A DNA stretch of 64,000 nucleotides. Origin: Arcobacter sp. GTDB taxonomy: Bacteria > Campylobacterota > Campylobacteria > Campylobacterales > Arcobacteraceae. Positions 1-8,157 of this stretch are shown here, piece after piece. The stretch is taken from assembly GCA_002869565.1 (NCBI GenBank), contig PKUJ01000017.1:1-64000 (forward strand), given 5' to 3'. The position numbers were made by a program, and so were the translations under genes. Position 1 is the first letter of the stretch, and each line of letters begins with the position of its first letter. The notes under the pieces are model-generated. The model ran no database searches, was not told the origin of the DNA, and saw only the letters and a program-made list of their open reading frames with translations.

Positions 1-220
1 CACTATAGAGTTAGATATTACAAATGATACATTTACATATACATTACTTGATAATGTAGACCATCCTAAAATGAATGTGGAAGACCAAATAGTAAATGAT
101 GCTACGTTTGATATGCATTATGAAGTTAAAGTAACAGATGGGAATGGTGATTTTGTTACTGATGCAATTAAAGTGAAAATTGCTGATGATATCCCTACTG
201 CTGAAGATACAAATATAACA
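1..220 (+). repeat. Direct repeat A, copy 1 (copy 2 at 1501-1720)
   Basis: Bases 1-220 reappear at 1501-1720 with an offset of exactly 1,500 bp (500 codons) and only about two mismatches (near 100/1600 and 174/1674) before they diverge near 222. The near-identity includes synonymous positions, which points to recent duplication or gene conversion within the adhesin gene. Confidence 0.9.
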
Positions 221-3200
221 CTAGATACAGCAACACCACCAGTAAATTTAGTGTTTACATTAGATGTGTCAGGAAGTATGGGTAGTAATGTAAATGGTAG
301 ATTGGCAGATGCAGTAAAAGCAATCAAAGCATTAGTAGCAGAATATGAAGCACAAGGTAATCCAGTACAAGTACAATTAAATACATTTGATACAACAGCA
401 TCAAGTCCTGTAAGTGGGTGGATGGATTCAAGTACTTTAAGTACAGAGTTAGATAAATTAACAAGTTTAGATTGGACAAACTATGAAGATGCTTTAGAGC
501 AAACAGAAGATAACTTTACACCAGCAACAAATGGTGGAGAGACATTTGTATACTTCTTGTCTGATGGAGTACCAACAGTTGAACTAAATGATAATACTAC
601 AAATCCAGATGATACAACAGCTGGAGATAGTCAAGATGGTATTGCTGGTGCAACAAGTGACACAGGATTTATAGATGCAGATAGATTAGCAGCTTGGAAT
701 GCCTTTATTAGTGATCCAGCAAATAATATTTCAGATGTATACTCTGTAGGTATTAATATGGCTGATGATAAATACTTAAAACTAGTATCTTCGAATTCAA
801 CAGTAGTAGATACAAGTGATTTAACTGATACGTTACTAGGAACAGTAGTAACAAAAAGTGGAAGCCTAGACTTTGCATTTGGAGCAGATGGAGCAGCAGA
901 TGGAACAGGTGTAAAAGCAGATGGAGATAAATTAGCATTTACATGGGGAGATGCAGACTCTGCAAATAACTTAGATGAAATCGTAGCAATAGATAAAGAT
1001 GGAAACCCAGTAGCAGTAGTTTGGACAGTGTCAGCAGATGGAACAGCGTTATTAGGAAAAGTTGGAATTGATACAGTAATAAAAGTAGAAGCGAAAGATA
1101 TCTCAACAAATCCAAAATATTCAATTAGTGAATTTGATAAAACATCAGGAATAGTAGATATTAAAATTCCATATACAGTAACAGATGGAGATGGAGATAG
1201 CCTTTCTGCTAACTTAAATGTAGAGATTCCAAATGATATACCAACAATAGATATCTCAGGTATAGCAGCAGTAGATGAAGATGCATTAATGGGTACAACA
1301 GATGCAGATAGTTATGATCCAGATGTAAAAATTGCATCAGGAAAACTTAATATTGACTTCGGAAATGATGGAGCAGGAAAAGTAGAATTTGTAGCAGGAC
1401 AAACAACAGCTTTAACATCAGAAGGTCATGCAATAACTTTAAATGTTAGTGCAGATGGACATACAATGACAGGTGTTTCAGATGATGGAAGAGATATCTT
1501 CACTATAGAGTTAGATATTACAAATGATACATTTACATATACATTACTTGATAATGTAGACCATCCTAAAATGAATGTGGAAGACCAAATAGTAAATGAC
1601 GCTACGTTTGATATGCATTATGAAGTTAAAGTAACAGATGGGAATGGTGATTTTGTTACTGATGCAATTAAAGTAAAAATTGCTGATGATATCCCTACTG
1701 CTGAAGATACAAATATAACAGTAGATATGTCAACTATTACACAATCAGGAACAGCAAACTTACTGTTTACATTAGATGTTTCAGGTTCTATGTATAATAC
1801 GGTTAAAGATAGTAATGGAAACGATACTAAAAGATTTGAAATTGCTAAAGCATCAATAATTTCAACAATTGAAGCATATGAAGCAAAAGGTGAAATAGAA
1901 GTAAACTTAACATTGTTCAATGGTGGAGCAGATAACTATGGGTGGATGAGTTCATCTGATGCAATTGCATTTTTAAGTGGTTTATCAATGGATTCAAATT
2001 ATAACGTATATGATAATGGTGTTAAAATTACTACTTTAGGAGATGCATCTACAGATTATTATGATGGACTAAATGAAACAATGAGCATTGATTTTACAGG
2101 TCATGATGCAGATACAACAGTTGCATATTTCTTATCAGACGGTGAACCAAATACAAATTCAGACAAAATAGACCAAGATAGTGACCAAACTATAAAAGAT
2201 TGGAAAACATATGTTGAAACTAATATTGATAAATTAAATGTAGTAGGTGTTGGTACTGGAGCAAAAGAAGCTTCACTTAAAATTGTGCAAGTACAAGATG
2301 GCGATGAAGTATTATTAGTAAAAGATGATTCTACTTTAGGAGATGTTCTTATTGATACAGTTGTTATACCAGTTGTTTCAGTTGTAACTGGAAGCTTAGA
2401 CTTTGCATTTGGAGCAGATGGAGCAGCAGATGGAACAGGTGTAAAAGTAGATGGAGATAAATTAGCATTTACATGGGGAGATGCAAATTCTGTAAATAAC
2501 CTAGATGAAATTGGTGCAAAAGATGCTAATGGAAATCCAGTTTCAGTAGTATGGATAGTGTCAGCAGATGGAAAAACTTTATTAGGAACAATCGGAGCAG
2601 ATACAGTAATAAAAGTAGAAGCAAAAGATATTTTAACCAATCCTACATATGTAATTTCAGAAGTTGATAAGAGTTCAGGAATAGAAGAAATTAAAATTCC
2701 ATATACTGTAACAGATGGTGATGGTGATAGTGTAAGTGCTAACTTAAATGTAGAGATTCCAGATACAAGTCCAAAAACAACTGATGATAGTATAATTACA
2801 AATGAAGATACAACTTATACTTTAACAGTGGCTGATTTTGGTACATTTACTGATCCAAATGGAGATGGTTTAGCATCAGTAAAAATTGTAACGCTTCCAG
2901 ATTCTCAATATGGTACATTAACATTAAATGGTGTGAATATAAGTGCTGGCACAGTTGTTTCTGTTTCTGATATTAATTCAGGGAAATTAGCATTTACACC
3001 AAGTGAAGATACCGATGTTGACAATTCATTTACTTTCCAAGTTAGTGATGGTGCAGAGTGGAGTGATACTCACACTACAAGTGTGGAAGTTATTGCAGTA
3101 GCAGATGTTCCAACTACTAGTATAGATGTTACAAAAATACCTGGTGCAACTATTGATGATACAAATATTACAAATACTTCAAATGGATATACAGCAAAAG

Positions 3201-5266
3201 CATATAATGCAGATGGAACATTAGGTACAATCTCAACAGTTTCAGGAACTAATCATGATGGATTTGGAGTTGATGGAAGTACAGCACAAAATTTAAACCC
3301 AGCTAGTTCTAGTGAAATAGCATACGATGTTAATTCAGGTACATCAGAAGAGTTAAGAATAGAGTTTGATAATGACATATCAAGTGTTACTTTCTCTTTT
3401 GCTTGGAAACATGGTTATGATCTTGGAAATGGAGTTATGGGAGAATCAGCAGTTGTAGAATTCTATAAAGATGGGGTTCTTTTAGATACTCAAACTTATA
3501 CTGGCGGAAGTGATACGATTGATGGTCCTTATACTCTTCTTCCAAGTGGTAGAGATGTATTTGATGAAGTTAGATTCTCTGCGTTAGGTGATGGAGATGA
3601 TTATCTAATTCATGGCTTAACTTATGAATCAGCAAATACTTCTGATGAATATATTGTAGACTTCAGTGCTGCATTAAATGATTTAGATGGAAGTGAGTCA
3701 TTAACAGTACAAATTAGTGGAGTTCCAGAAGGTGCAACATTTGATTCATCTAGCATTGTTGATGCTGGCAATGGAGTTTGGAATGTTACTATATCTGATT
3801 ATAGTGATATGAAATCAATTAGTGACAGTGTTAAAATGATTGTCCCAAGTGGAACAAAAGATTTTGAATTAGATATAAAAGCAGTAGCAACTGAAACAAA
3901 TGATAATGCAAATGGTCAAAACTATGCAGAAGCAACAGACAGTGATGCAATTGCATATGCATATGATGAAACAAATAGTTTAACATTTGGAGAATCAACT
4001 AGTAATCTATTATTTACATTAGATGTTTCAGGTTCTATGTATAGTACGGTTAAAGATAGTAATGGAAATAATACTCAAAGATTCACAATTGCAAAAGAAT
4101 CAATGATCTCAACAATTGAAGCATATGCTGCAAATGGTGTAACAGAAGTAAACTTAACATTGTTCAATGGTGGAGCAAATAACTATGGTTGGATGAGTTC
4201 AGCTAATGCAATTGCATTTTTAAGTGGTTTATCAATGAATTCAAAATACGAATTATTCGATAATGGTGTTAAAATTACTACTTTAGGAGATGCATCTACA
4301 GATTATTATGATGGACTAAATGAAACAATGAGCATTGATTTTACAGGTCATGATGCAGATACAACAGTTGCATATTTCTTATCAGACGGTGAACCAAATA
4401 CAAATTCAGACAAAATAGACCAAGATAGTGATCAAACTATAAAAGATTGGAAAACATATGTTGAAACTAATATTGATACATTAAATGTAGTAGGTGTTGG
4501 TGCTGGAGCGAAAGAATCTCCACTTAAAATTGTACAAGTACAAGATGGAGATGAAGTATTATTAGTAAAAGATGAATCTACATTAGGAGATGTTCTTGCT
4601 GGTACAGTAACATTATCAACAACTGGAAATGTATTAGAAAATATCTCAGGAGGAGATGGAACTACATCAATTGATAGTATAAAAGTTGATGGAACTACAT
4701 ATACTGAAAGTGACTTCCCTACCGCTGGAATAGAAGTTTCTGGAGATGGTAAATTAACGTTTGATTTTACGACAGGTGAATATACTTATTCTGGAAAATC
4801 TTCAGAATTTAGTTCAGATTTATCAAAAATGTTTACAGTAAATACAAGTGATGAAAATGGAGATATAACTTCATTAAAAGTTACAATAGATGTTGACATT
4901 TCACCAAACAGAACAGAAAATATAGTTGATTTAGCAGATGATGATACAATTGATTTAACAAATGCATTAGCTAATCATATGACTACTCCTGTAGATGGAG
5001 TTGATATGACGGATGGTAAAGTAAATAATCTAAATATTGATTTAGGCGATATTGTTATTTTAGATGATGATCCAGAGTTAGATGAATTAAAAATCTTTGG
5101 AGAAAGTGGTGATAAAGTTACTCTTGAAGGTGGAGATGCAAACTGGACAAATTCAGGAAAAACAGAAATAGATGGAGATGTATTTAATGTTTATGAAGGT
5201 ACAAATGGAACTTCAAACATTAAAATTCTTATTGATGAAGATGTTTCTATCGAACCAGATCTTTAA
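1..5266 (+). CDS. Giant repetitive surface protein with three VWA domains (5' end outside window)
   Basis: The frame is open from the first bases of the window, so only the C-terminal part (over 1,750 residues) is visible. It contains three von Willebrand A domains whose MIDAS motif DVSGSM begins near bases 263, 1775 and 4022, each followed by a conserved SDGxP segment. Between them are Asp/Gly/Thr-rich Ig- or cadherin-like repeats ending in DxDGDS-type calcium-binding turns, and a tandem-95/cadherin-like unit around 2760-3110. The C-terminus (about 4920-5266) has the DDxxLDELxIxG...V.LEG...W pattern seen at the end of type I-secreted adhesins of the LapA/RTX kind. I infer a very large cell-surface adhesin exported by a type I system that is not in this window. 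It has no homologous neighbour here. The ligand is unknown. Confidence 0.85.
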   Translation, partial: TIELDITNDTFTYTLLDNVDHPKMNVEDQIVNDATFDMHYEVKVTDGNGDFVTDAIKVKIADDIPTAEDTNITLDTATPPVNLVFTLDVSGSMGSNVNGRLADAVKAIKALVAEYEAQGNPVQVQLNTFDTTASSPVSGWMDSSTLSTELDKLTSLDWTNYEDALEQTEDNFTPATNGGETFVYFLSDGVPTVELNDNTTNPDDTTAGDSQDGIAGATSDTGFIDADRLAAWNAFISDPANNISDVYSVGINMADDKYLKLVSSNSTVVDTSDLTDTLLGTVVTKSGSLDFAFGADGAADGTGVKADGDKLAFTWGDADSANNLDEIVAIDKDGNPVAVVWTVSADGTALLGKVGIDTVIKVEAKDISTNPKYSISEFDKTSGIVDIKIPYTVTDGDGDSLSANLNVEIPNDIPTIDISGIAAVDEDALMGTTDADSYDPDVKIASGKLNIDFGNDGAGKVEFVAGQTTALTSEGHAITLNVSADGHTMTGVSDDGRDIFTIELDITNDTFTYTLLDNVDHPKMNVEDQIVNDATFDMHYEVKVTDGNGDFVTDAIKVKIADDIPTAEDTNITVDMSTITQSGTANLLFTLDVSGSMYNTVKDSNGNDTKRFEIAKASIISTIEAYEAKGEIEVNLTLFNGGADNYGWMSSSDAIAFLSGLSMDSNYNVYDNGVKITTLGDASTDYYDGLNETMSIDFTGHDADTTVAYFLSDGEPNTNSDKIDQDSDQTIKDWKTYVETNIDKLNVVGVGTGAKEASLKIVQVQDGDEVLLVKDDSTLGDVLIDTVVIPVVSVVTGSLDFAFGADGAADGTGVKVDGDKLAFTWGDANSVNNLDEIGAKDANGNPVSVVWIVSADGKTLLGTIGADTVIKVEAKDILTNPTYVISEVDKSSGIEEIKIPYTVTDGDGDSVSANLNVEIPDTSPKTTDDSIITNEDTTYTLTVADFGTFTDPNGDGLASVKIVTLPDSQYGTLTLNGVNISAGTVVSVSDINSGKLAFTPSEDTDVDNSFTFQVSDGAEWSDTHTTSVEVIAVADVPTTSIDVTKIPGATIDDTNITNTSNGYTAKAYNADGTLGTISTVSGTNHDGFGVDGSTAQNLNPASSSEIAYDVNSGTSEELRIEFDNDISSVTFSFAWKHGYDLGNGVMGESAVVEFYKDGVLLDTQTYTGGSDTIDGPYTLLPSGRDVFDEVRFSALGDGDDYLIHGLTYESANTSDEYIVDFSAALNDLDGSESLTVQISGVPEGATFDSSSIVDAGNGVWNVTISDYSDMKSISDSVKMIVPSGTKDFELDIKAVATETNDNANGQNYAEATDSDAIAYAYDETNSLTFGESTSNLLFTLDVSGSMYSTVKDSNGNNTQRFTIAKESMISTIEAYAANGVTEVNLTLFNGGANNYGWMSSANAIAFLSGLSMNSKYELFDNGVKITTLGDASTDYYDGLNETMSIDFTGHDADTTVAYFLSDGEPNTNSDKIDQDSDQTIKDWKTYVETNIDTLNVVGVGAGAKESPLKIVQVQDGDEVLLVKDESTLGDVLAGTVTLSTTGNVLENISGGDGTTSIDSIKVDGTTYTESDFPTAGIEVSGDGKLTFDFTTGEYTYSGKSSEFSSDLSKMFTVNTSDENGDITSLKVTIDVDISPNRTENIVDLADDDTIDLTNALANHMTTPVDGVDMTDGKVNNLNIDLGDIVILDDDPELDELKIFGESGDKVTLEGGDANWTNSGKTEIDGDVFNVYEGTNGTSNIKILIDEDVSIEPDL
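861..965 (+). repeat. Direct repeat C, copy 1 (copy 2 about 2391-2495)
   Basis: Encodes GSLDFAFGADGAADGTGVK and following residues. It matches 2391 onward with a handful of differences and an exact core of about 50 bases. It marks the start of the Ig-like module that follows VWA1 and VWA2. Confidence 0.8.
1501..1720 (+). repeat. Direct repeat A, copy 2
   Basis: Second copy of the repeat that opens the window. It encodes the linker module that precedes a VWA domain (ending ADDIPTAEDTNIT). The shared module lies immediately before VWA1 and VWA2, so the duplicated unit is probably linker plus VWA plus Ig-like repeat. Confidence 0.9.
2012..2230 (+). repeat. Direct repeat B, copy 1, inside VWA2 (copy 2 at 4259-4477)
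   Basis: A 219-bp stretch of the second VWA domain matches 4259-4477 in the third VWA domain with one mismatch that I can see (near 2193/4440). VWA1 is clearly more diverged. The pattern suggests recent gene conversion between the second and third VWA domains. Confidence 0.9.
4259..4477 (+). repeat. Direct repeat B, copy 2, inside VWA3
   Basis: Partner of the 2012-2230 repeat. The sequences on either side (residues before the DNGVKIT segment, and after TNID) are less conserved between the two VWA domains, so the identical tract has clear borders. Confidence 0.9.
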
Positions 5267-5271
5267 TATTT

Positions 5272-5310
5272 AAGAAGAAAAGGAGTTTCTCCTTTTCTCT
5301 TAAATTCTTT
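5272..5310 (+). terminator. Intrinsic terminator after the adhesin gene
   Basis: The arms AGAAAAGGAG (5276-5285) and CTCCTTTTCT (5289-5298) form a 10-bp stem with a 3-nt loop, followed by a T-rich stretch. It starts a few bases after the TAA stop. Confidence 0.8.
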
Positions 5311-5339
5311 TTTAATTTACTTCAAAAAATATTCAACTA

Positions 5340-5353
5340 CTTTTAGATATAAT
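5340..5353 (+). promoter_or_regulatory. Likely sigma-70 promoter of tkt (-10 region)
   Basis: TTTTAGATATAAT contains a consensus TATAAT preceded by a T-rich tract, the usual form of the vegetative promoter in Campylobacterota, about 45 bp before the tkt start. A nearly identical TTTTAGATATAAT stands before the COG3400 gene at 54776-54787. Confidence 0.6.
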
Positions 5354-5396
5354 CGCAGATATTTTATAGACTCAAACTACGATAATTAGGATAATT

Positions 5397-7307
5397 ATGT
5401 CAAAACAACTTCTTCAAAAGCAAGCAGATACGATTAGATTCTTAGCTGCTGATATGGTACAAAAGGCAAACTCAGGACACCCCGGTGCTCCAATGGGTAT
5501 GGCTGACATTGCAACAGTATTAAGTTCACACTTAAATCTAAACCCAGCAAACGATAAATGGCTAAATAGAGATAGACTTGTATTTTCAGGTGGACATGCA
5601 ACTGGACTTGTATATTCGTTACTTCACCTTTGGGGATTTGATGTAAGTTTACCAGATATGAGAAACTTTAGACAGTTTAACTCAAAAACTCCGGGTCATC
5701 CAGAATATGGACATACTCATGGTATTGAAATTACAACAGGTCCTTTAGGTCAAGGTATATCAAATGCAGTTGGTTTTGCAATGGCTGCAAAATATGCTCA
5801 AAATATTTTATGTAAAGATGTTATTAACCATAATGTTTACTGTTTATGTGGAGATGGAGATTTACAAGAAGGTATTTCTTATGAAGCTTGTGCAACTGCT
5901 GGACATTTAAAGTTAGATAATTTAATTGTAATTTATGATTCAAATAATATTACGATTGAGGGTGACACTTCTATTGCATGGAGTGAAAATGTTAAAAAAA
6001 GATTTCAAGCAATAGATTTTGAAGTAATTGAAATTGATGGACATAATTTTGACCAAATTGATAAAGCAATTATCGCTGGAAAAGCTGCTACAAAACCTGT
6101 ATTAATAATTGCAAATACAGCAATTGGAAAAGGTGCAGCAACTTTAGAAGGTTCTCATCATACACATGGTGCTCCTTTAGGTGATGAAGAAATTAGAGCT
6201 TCAAAAATTAAAGCTGGTTTTGATCCTGAAGAAACTTTTGCAGTTCCTTATGATATCAAAGGTGCTTTTGATAAATTAATGAAAGGTGTAGATGCAGAAC
6301 ATGCTTGGAATGAATCTTTAAGTGATGAAACAAAAGCAAAAATCAAAGAATTACAAAATCCTGATTTTGATTCTATTGTTTACCCAGAGTTTGAAGCAGA
6401 TACTTCTGTTGCAACAAGAGATTCAAACCATAAGATTTTAAATGCAATTGCTACTGCAATTCCAGGTTTCTTAGGTGGATCAGCTGACTTAGCACCATCA
6501 AATAAAACTGAATTAAAAGGTATGGGTGATTTTCCAAATGGAAAAAATATTCACTTTGGTATTAAAGAACATGCAATGGCAGCTATGACAAATGCTATGA
6601 ACCTTTATGGTCTATTTAGAGTATTCTCTGCTACTTTCTTTGTATTTTCAGATTACTTAAAACCAAGTGCAAGAATTGCAGCCTTAGCTTCAATTCCTCA
6701 ACACTTTGTATGGACACATGATTCAATTGGTGTTGGAGAAGATGGACCAACTCACCAACCAATTGAGCATTTATCTAAATTTAGAGCATTACCAAATTTT
6801 TATACATTTAGACCTGCTGATGCAACAGAAAATGTCGAGTCTTGGAAAATTGCACTTAAAATGAATGCCCCTACAGCATTTGTTTGTTCTAGACAAGGAC
6901 TAAAAGTATTAAAAGATAAAAGAGAAATTGGAACAGTTGCAAATGGTGGATATCTAATTAAAAAAAGAGAGGGTGCTACTGTTACAATTATGGCATCAGG
7001 TTCTGAACTTATGTTAGCTATGCAATCAGCTTGTCAATTAGAAAAAGATGGAATTAAAGCAAATATTGTTTCTGTTCCTTGTTTTGATTTACTTCTTGAG
7101 CAAGATAAAGCGTATATTAATAGTATTATTGATCCAACTACAAAAGTATTTGCTGTTGAAGCTGCACGTGGATTAGAATACTATAAATTTGCTGATGTAG
7201 TTTATGGTATGGATACATTTGGAGCTTCTGCACCGGCAGGAGAGTTATTTAAATCATTTGGATTTACAACTGAAGCTATTGTAGAAAAAATTAAAAACGA
7301 TTTATAG
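5397..7307 (+). CDS. tkt: Transketolase
   Basis: Thiamine-diphosphate enzyme of the pentose phosphate pathway that moves two-carbon ketol units between sugar phosphates in the cytoplasm. The 636 residues match the usual bacterial length. The N-terminal pyrophosphate-binding domain holds the GDGDLQEG...N cofactor motif. The middle pyrimidine domain has GSADLAPSN and IKEHAM, and the C-terminal domain ends in the TFGASAPAGEL region. The ATG start has an AGGA site 6 bp upstream. The gene is monocistronic, flanked by hairpins and with its own promoter. Transaldolase, which works with it, is encoded separately at 44039. Confidence 0.97.
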   Translation: MSKQLLQKQADTIRFLAADMVQKANSGHPGAPMGMADIATVLSSHLNLNPANDKWLNRDRLVFSGGHATGLVYSLLHLWGFDVSLPDMRNFRQFNSKTPGHPEYGHTHGIEITTGPLGQGISNAVGFAMAAKYAQNILCKDVINHNVYCLCGDGDLQEGISYEACATAGHLKLDNLIVIYDSNNITIEGDTSIAWSENVKKRFQAIDFEVIEIDGHNFDQIDKAIIAGKAATKPVLIIANTAIGKGAATLEGSHHTHGAPLGDEEIRASKIKAGFDPEETFAVPYDIKGAFDKLMKGVDAEHAWNESLSDETKAKIKELQNPDFDSIVYPEFEADTSVATRDSNHKILNAIATAIPGFLGGSADLAPSNKTELKGMGDFPNGKNIHFGIKEHAMAAMTNAMNLYGLFRVFSATFFVFSDYLKPSARIAALASIPQHFVWTHDSIGVGEDGPTHQPIEHLSKFRALPNFYTFRPADATENVESWKIALKMNAPTAFVCSRQGLKVLKDKREIGTVANGGYLIKKREGATVTIMASGSELMLAMQSACQLEKDGIKANIVSVPCFDLLLEQDKAYINSIIDPTTKVFAVEAARGLEYYKFADVVYGMDTFGASAPAGELFKSFGFTTEAIVEKIKNDL

Positions 7308-7312
7308 AAATC

Positions 7313-7346
7313 AAAAGCAAGAATAAATCTTTATTCTTGCTTTTTT
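7313..7346 (+). terminator. Intrinsic terminator after tkt
   Basis: A 15-bp perfect stem (7313-7327 with 7330-7344) with a 2-base apex, followed by T residues. It separates tkt from the arsenic locus. Confidence 0.9.
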
Positions 7347-7359
7347 CTAATATTATATA

Positions 7360-7381
7360 TCAATATATCTTGATATATTGA
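7360..7381 (+). promoter_or_regulatory. ArsR-type operator overlapping the arsR promoter
   Basis: TCAATATATC and GATATATTGA are perfect 10-bp inverted arms around a TT centre. The TTGATA at 7370-7375 can serve as a -35 element, with TATACT (7393-7398) as the -10 box 17 bp later. A bound repressor would therefore cover the -35 element. An 18-base stretch of this site (7357-7374) recurs exactly before arsB at 8114-8131. Confidence 0.75.
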
Positions 7382-7420
7382 ATTTATTATGATATACTTC
7401 ATAAATTCAAAGGATAGGAT

Positions 7421-7732
7421 ATGGACATTTTTTTAAAATCGGTTTCTGCATTAAATGATGAAACAAGAGTGAAACTTTTAAAATTTATCAATATATATGG
7501 AAAATGTTGTGTATGTGATTTAGAAAACTCCTTTGATATGATTCAATCAAGATTATCTAGGCATTTAAAAATTTTAAAAGAGGCTGGATTCCTAAGAGTT
7601 GAGAGGGAAGGGCGATGGGCTTATTATTCTGTACGAACTCCTCTTGATGAATTTAGACAAACTTCAATAAAAGAGATAATGACTTTAGATATAGAATTAC
7701 CAAATTTAATAAAGGCATGTGATACAGTATGA
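7421..7732 (+). CDS. arsR: ArsR-family arsenite-responsive repressor
   Basis: Winged-helix transcriptional repressor of 103 residues, the usual ArsR size. It carries the CVCDL metalloid-binding motif (within GKCCVCDLENSF, about residues 28-39), where the two Cys of CxC, possibly with a third Cys, bind As(III). The recognition helix follows (QSRLSRHLKILKEAG). The AAAGGA ribosome site is 6 bp before the ATG. It is first in the arsenic locus and presumably controls both its own promoter and the arsB promoter through the matching operators. Its stop overlaps the next start by four bases (ATGA), so the two genes are translationally coupled. Confidence 0.95.
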   Translation: MDIFLKSVSALNDETRVKLLKFINIYGKCCVCDLENSFDMIQSRLSRHLKILKEAGFLRVEREGRWAYYSVRTPLDEFRQTSIKEIMTLDIELPNLIKACDTV

Positions 7733-8079
7733 CTGAGACACTTTTTGTATATGGAACTTTGATGCCAAACTGTCCAAATGGACATATTTTGGAAAATATT
7801 GTAGGAAAATTTGTTCCTGCAACAGTAAGAGGATTTTTAAAAGATGCAGGTTGGTCAGCTTCTATGGGCTATCCTGGAATTCAACTAGATGAAAATGGAG
7901 ATACAGTTCATGGTTATCTTTTTTATTCATCAAATTTAATTAATCATTGGGACAATTTAGACGAATTTGAAGGTGCAGAATTTGAACGACAAGAAGTTAC
8001 AGTTGAGCGTTATGATGAACTAGATGTTGACACTTTTATTTATGTGTTAAAACCTAGTATAGAATTAGAACACGAGTAA
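7729..8079 (+). CDS. Gamma-glutamylcyclotransferase-like (AIG2/GGCT fold) protein
   Basis: A 116-residue protein with the N-terminal FVYGTLM motif that defines the GGCT/AIG2-like fold. It also has the later GYLFY...LDEFEG segment, with an acidic residue in the position of the catalytic Glu. Family members cleave gamma-glutamyl amides to 5-oxoproline or act in gamma-glutamylamine turnover. The substrate here is unknown. Co-transcription with arsR suggests a role in thiol or glutathione chemistry during metalloid stress, but that is inference. An intrinsic terminator directly follows its stop, so arsR and this gene form a two-gene unit. Confidence 0.8.
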   Translation: MTETLFVYGTLMPNCPNGHILENIVGKFVPATVRGFLKDAGWSASMGYPGIQLDENGDTVHGYLFYSSNLINHWDNLDEFEGAEFERQEVTVERYDELDVDTFIYVLKPSIELEHE

Positions 8080-8107
8080 GCTTGAATATTCAAGCTTCTC
8101 TTTTTTA
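8078..8107 (+). terminator. Intrinsic terminator after arsR-GGCT unit
   Basis: A perfect 20-base palindrome (8078-8097, AAGCTTGAAT then its complement) beginning in the stop codon, followed by CTCTTTTTT. It ends the first ars transcript before the second operator. Confidence 0.85.
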
Positions 8108-8113
8108 GAAAAT

Positions 8114-8131
8114 ATATCAATATATCTTGAT
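8114..8131 (+). promoter_or_regulatory. Second ArsR-type operator, before arsB
   Basis: ATATCAATATATCTTGAT is identical over 18 bases to the site at 7357-7374. The match extends less well on the right side (TTTATT instead of ATATTGA). It lies 27-44 bp upstream of arsB and after the terminator, so arsB and downstream genes probably form a second ArsR-controlled transcript. Confidence 0.75.
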
Positions 8132-8157
8132 TTATTAAAGTATAAAAGGAATAGTTT

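Noticed and set aside
2101-2640. Minus-strand 179-codon open frame inside the adhesin gene
   Set aside because: It lies wholly opposite a strongly coding repetitive frame. Its composition follows from the repeat codons and it has no ribosome site.
1-5266. Possible CRISPR-like or satellite array because of regular repeats
   Set aside because: The repeats are long, in frame and encode protein modules. No short repeat/spacer pattern is present.
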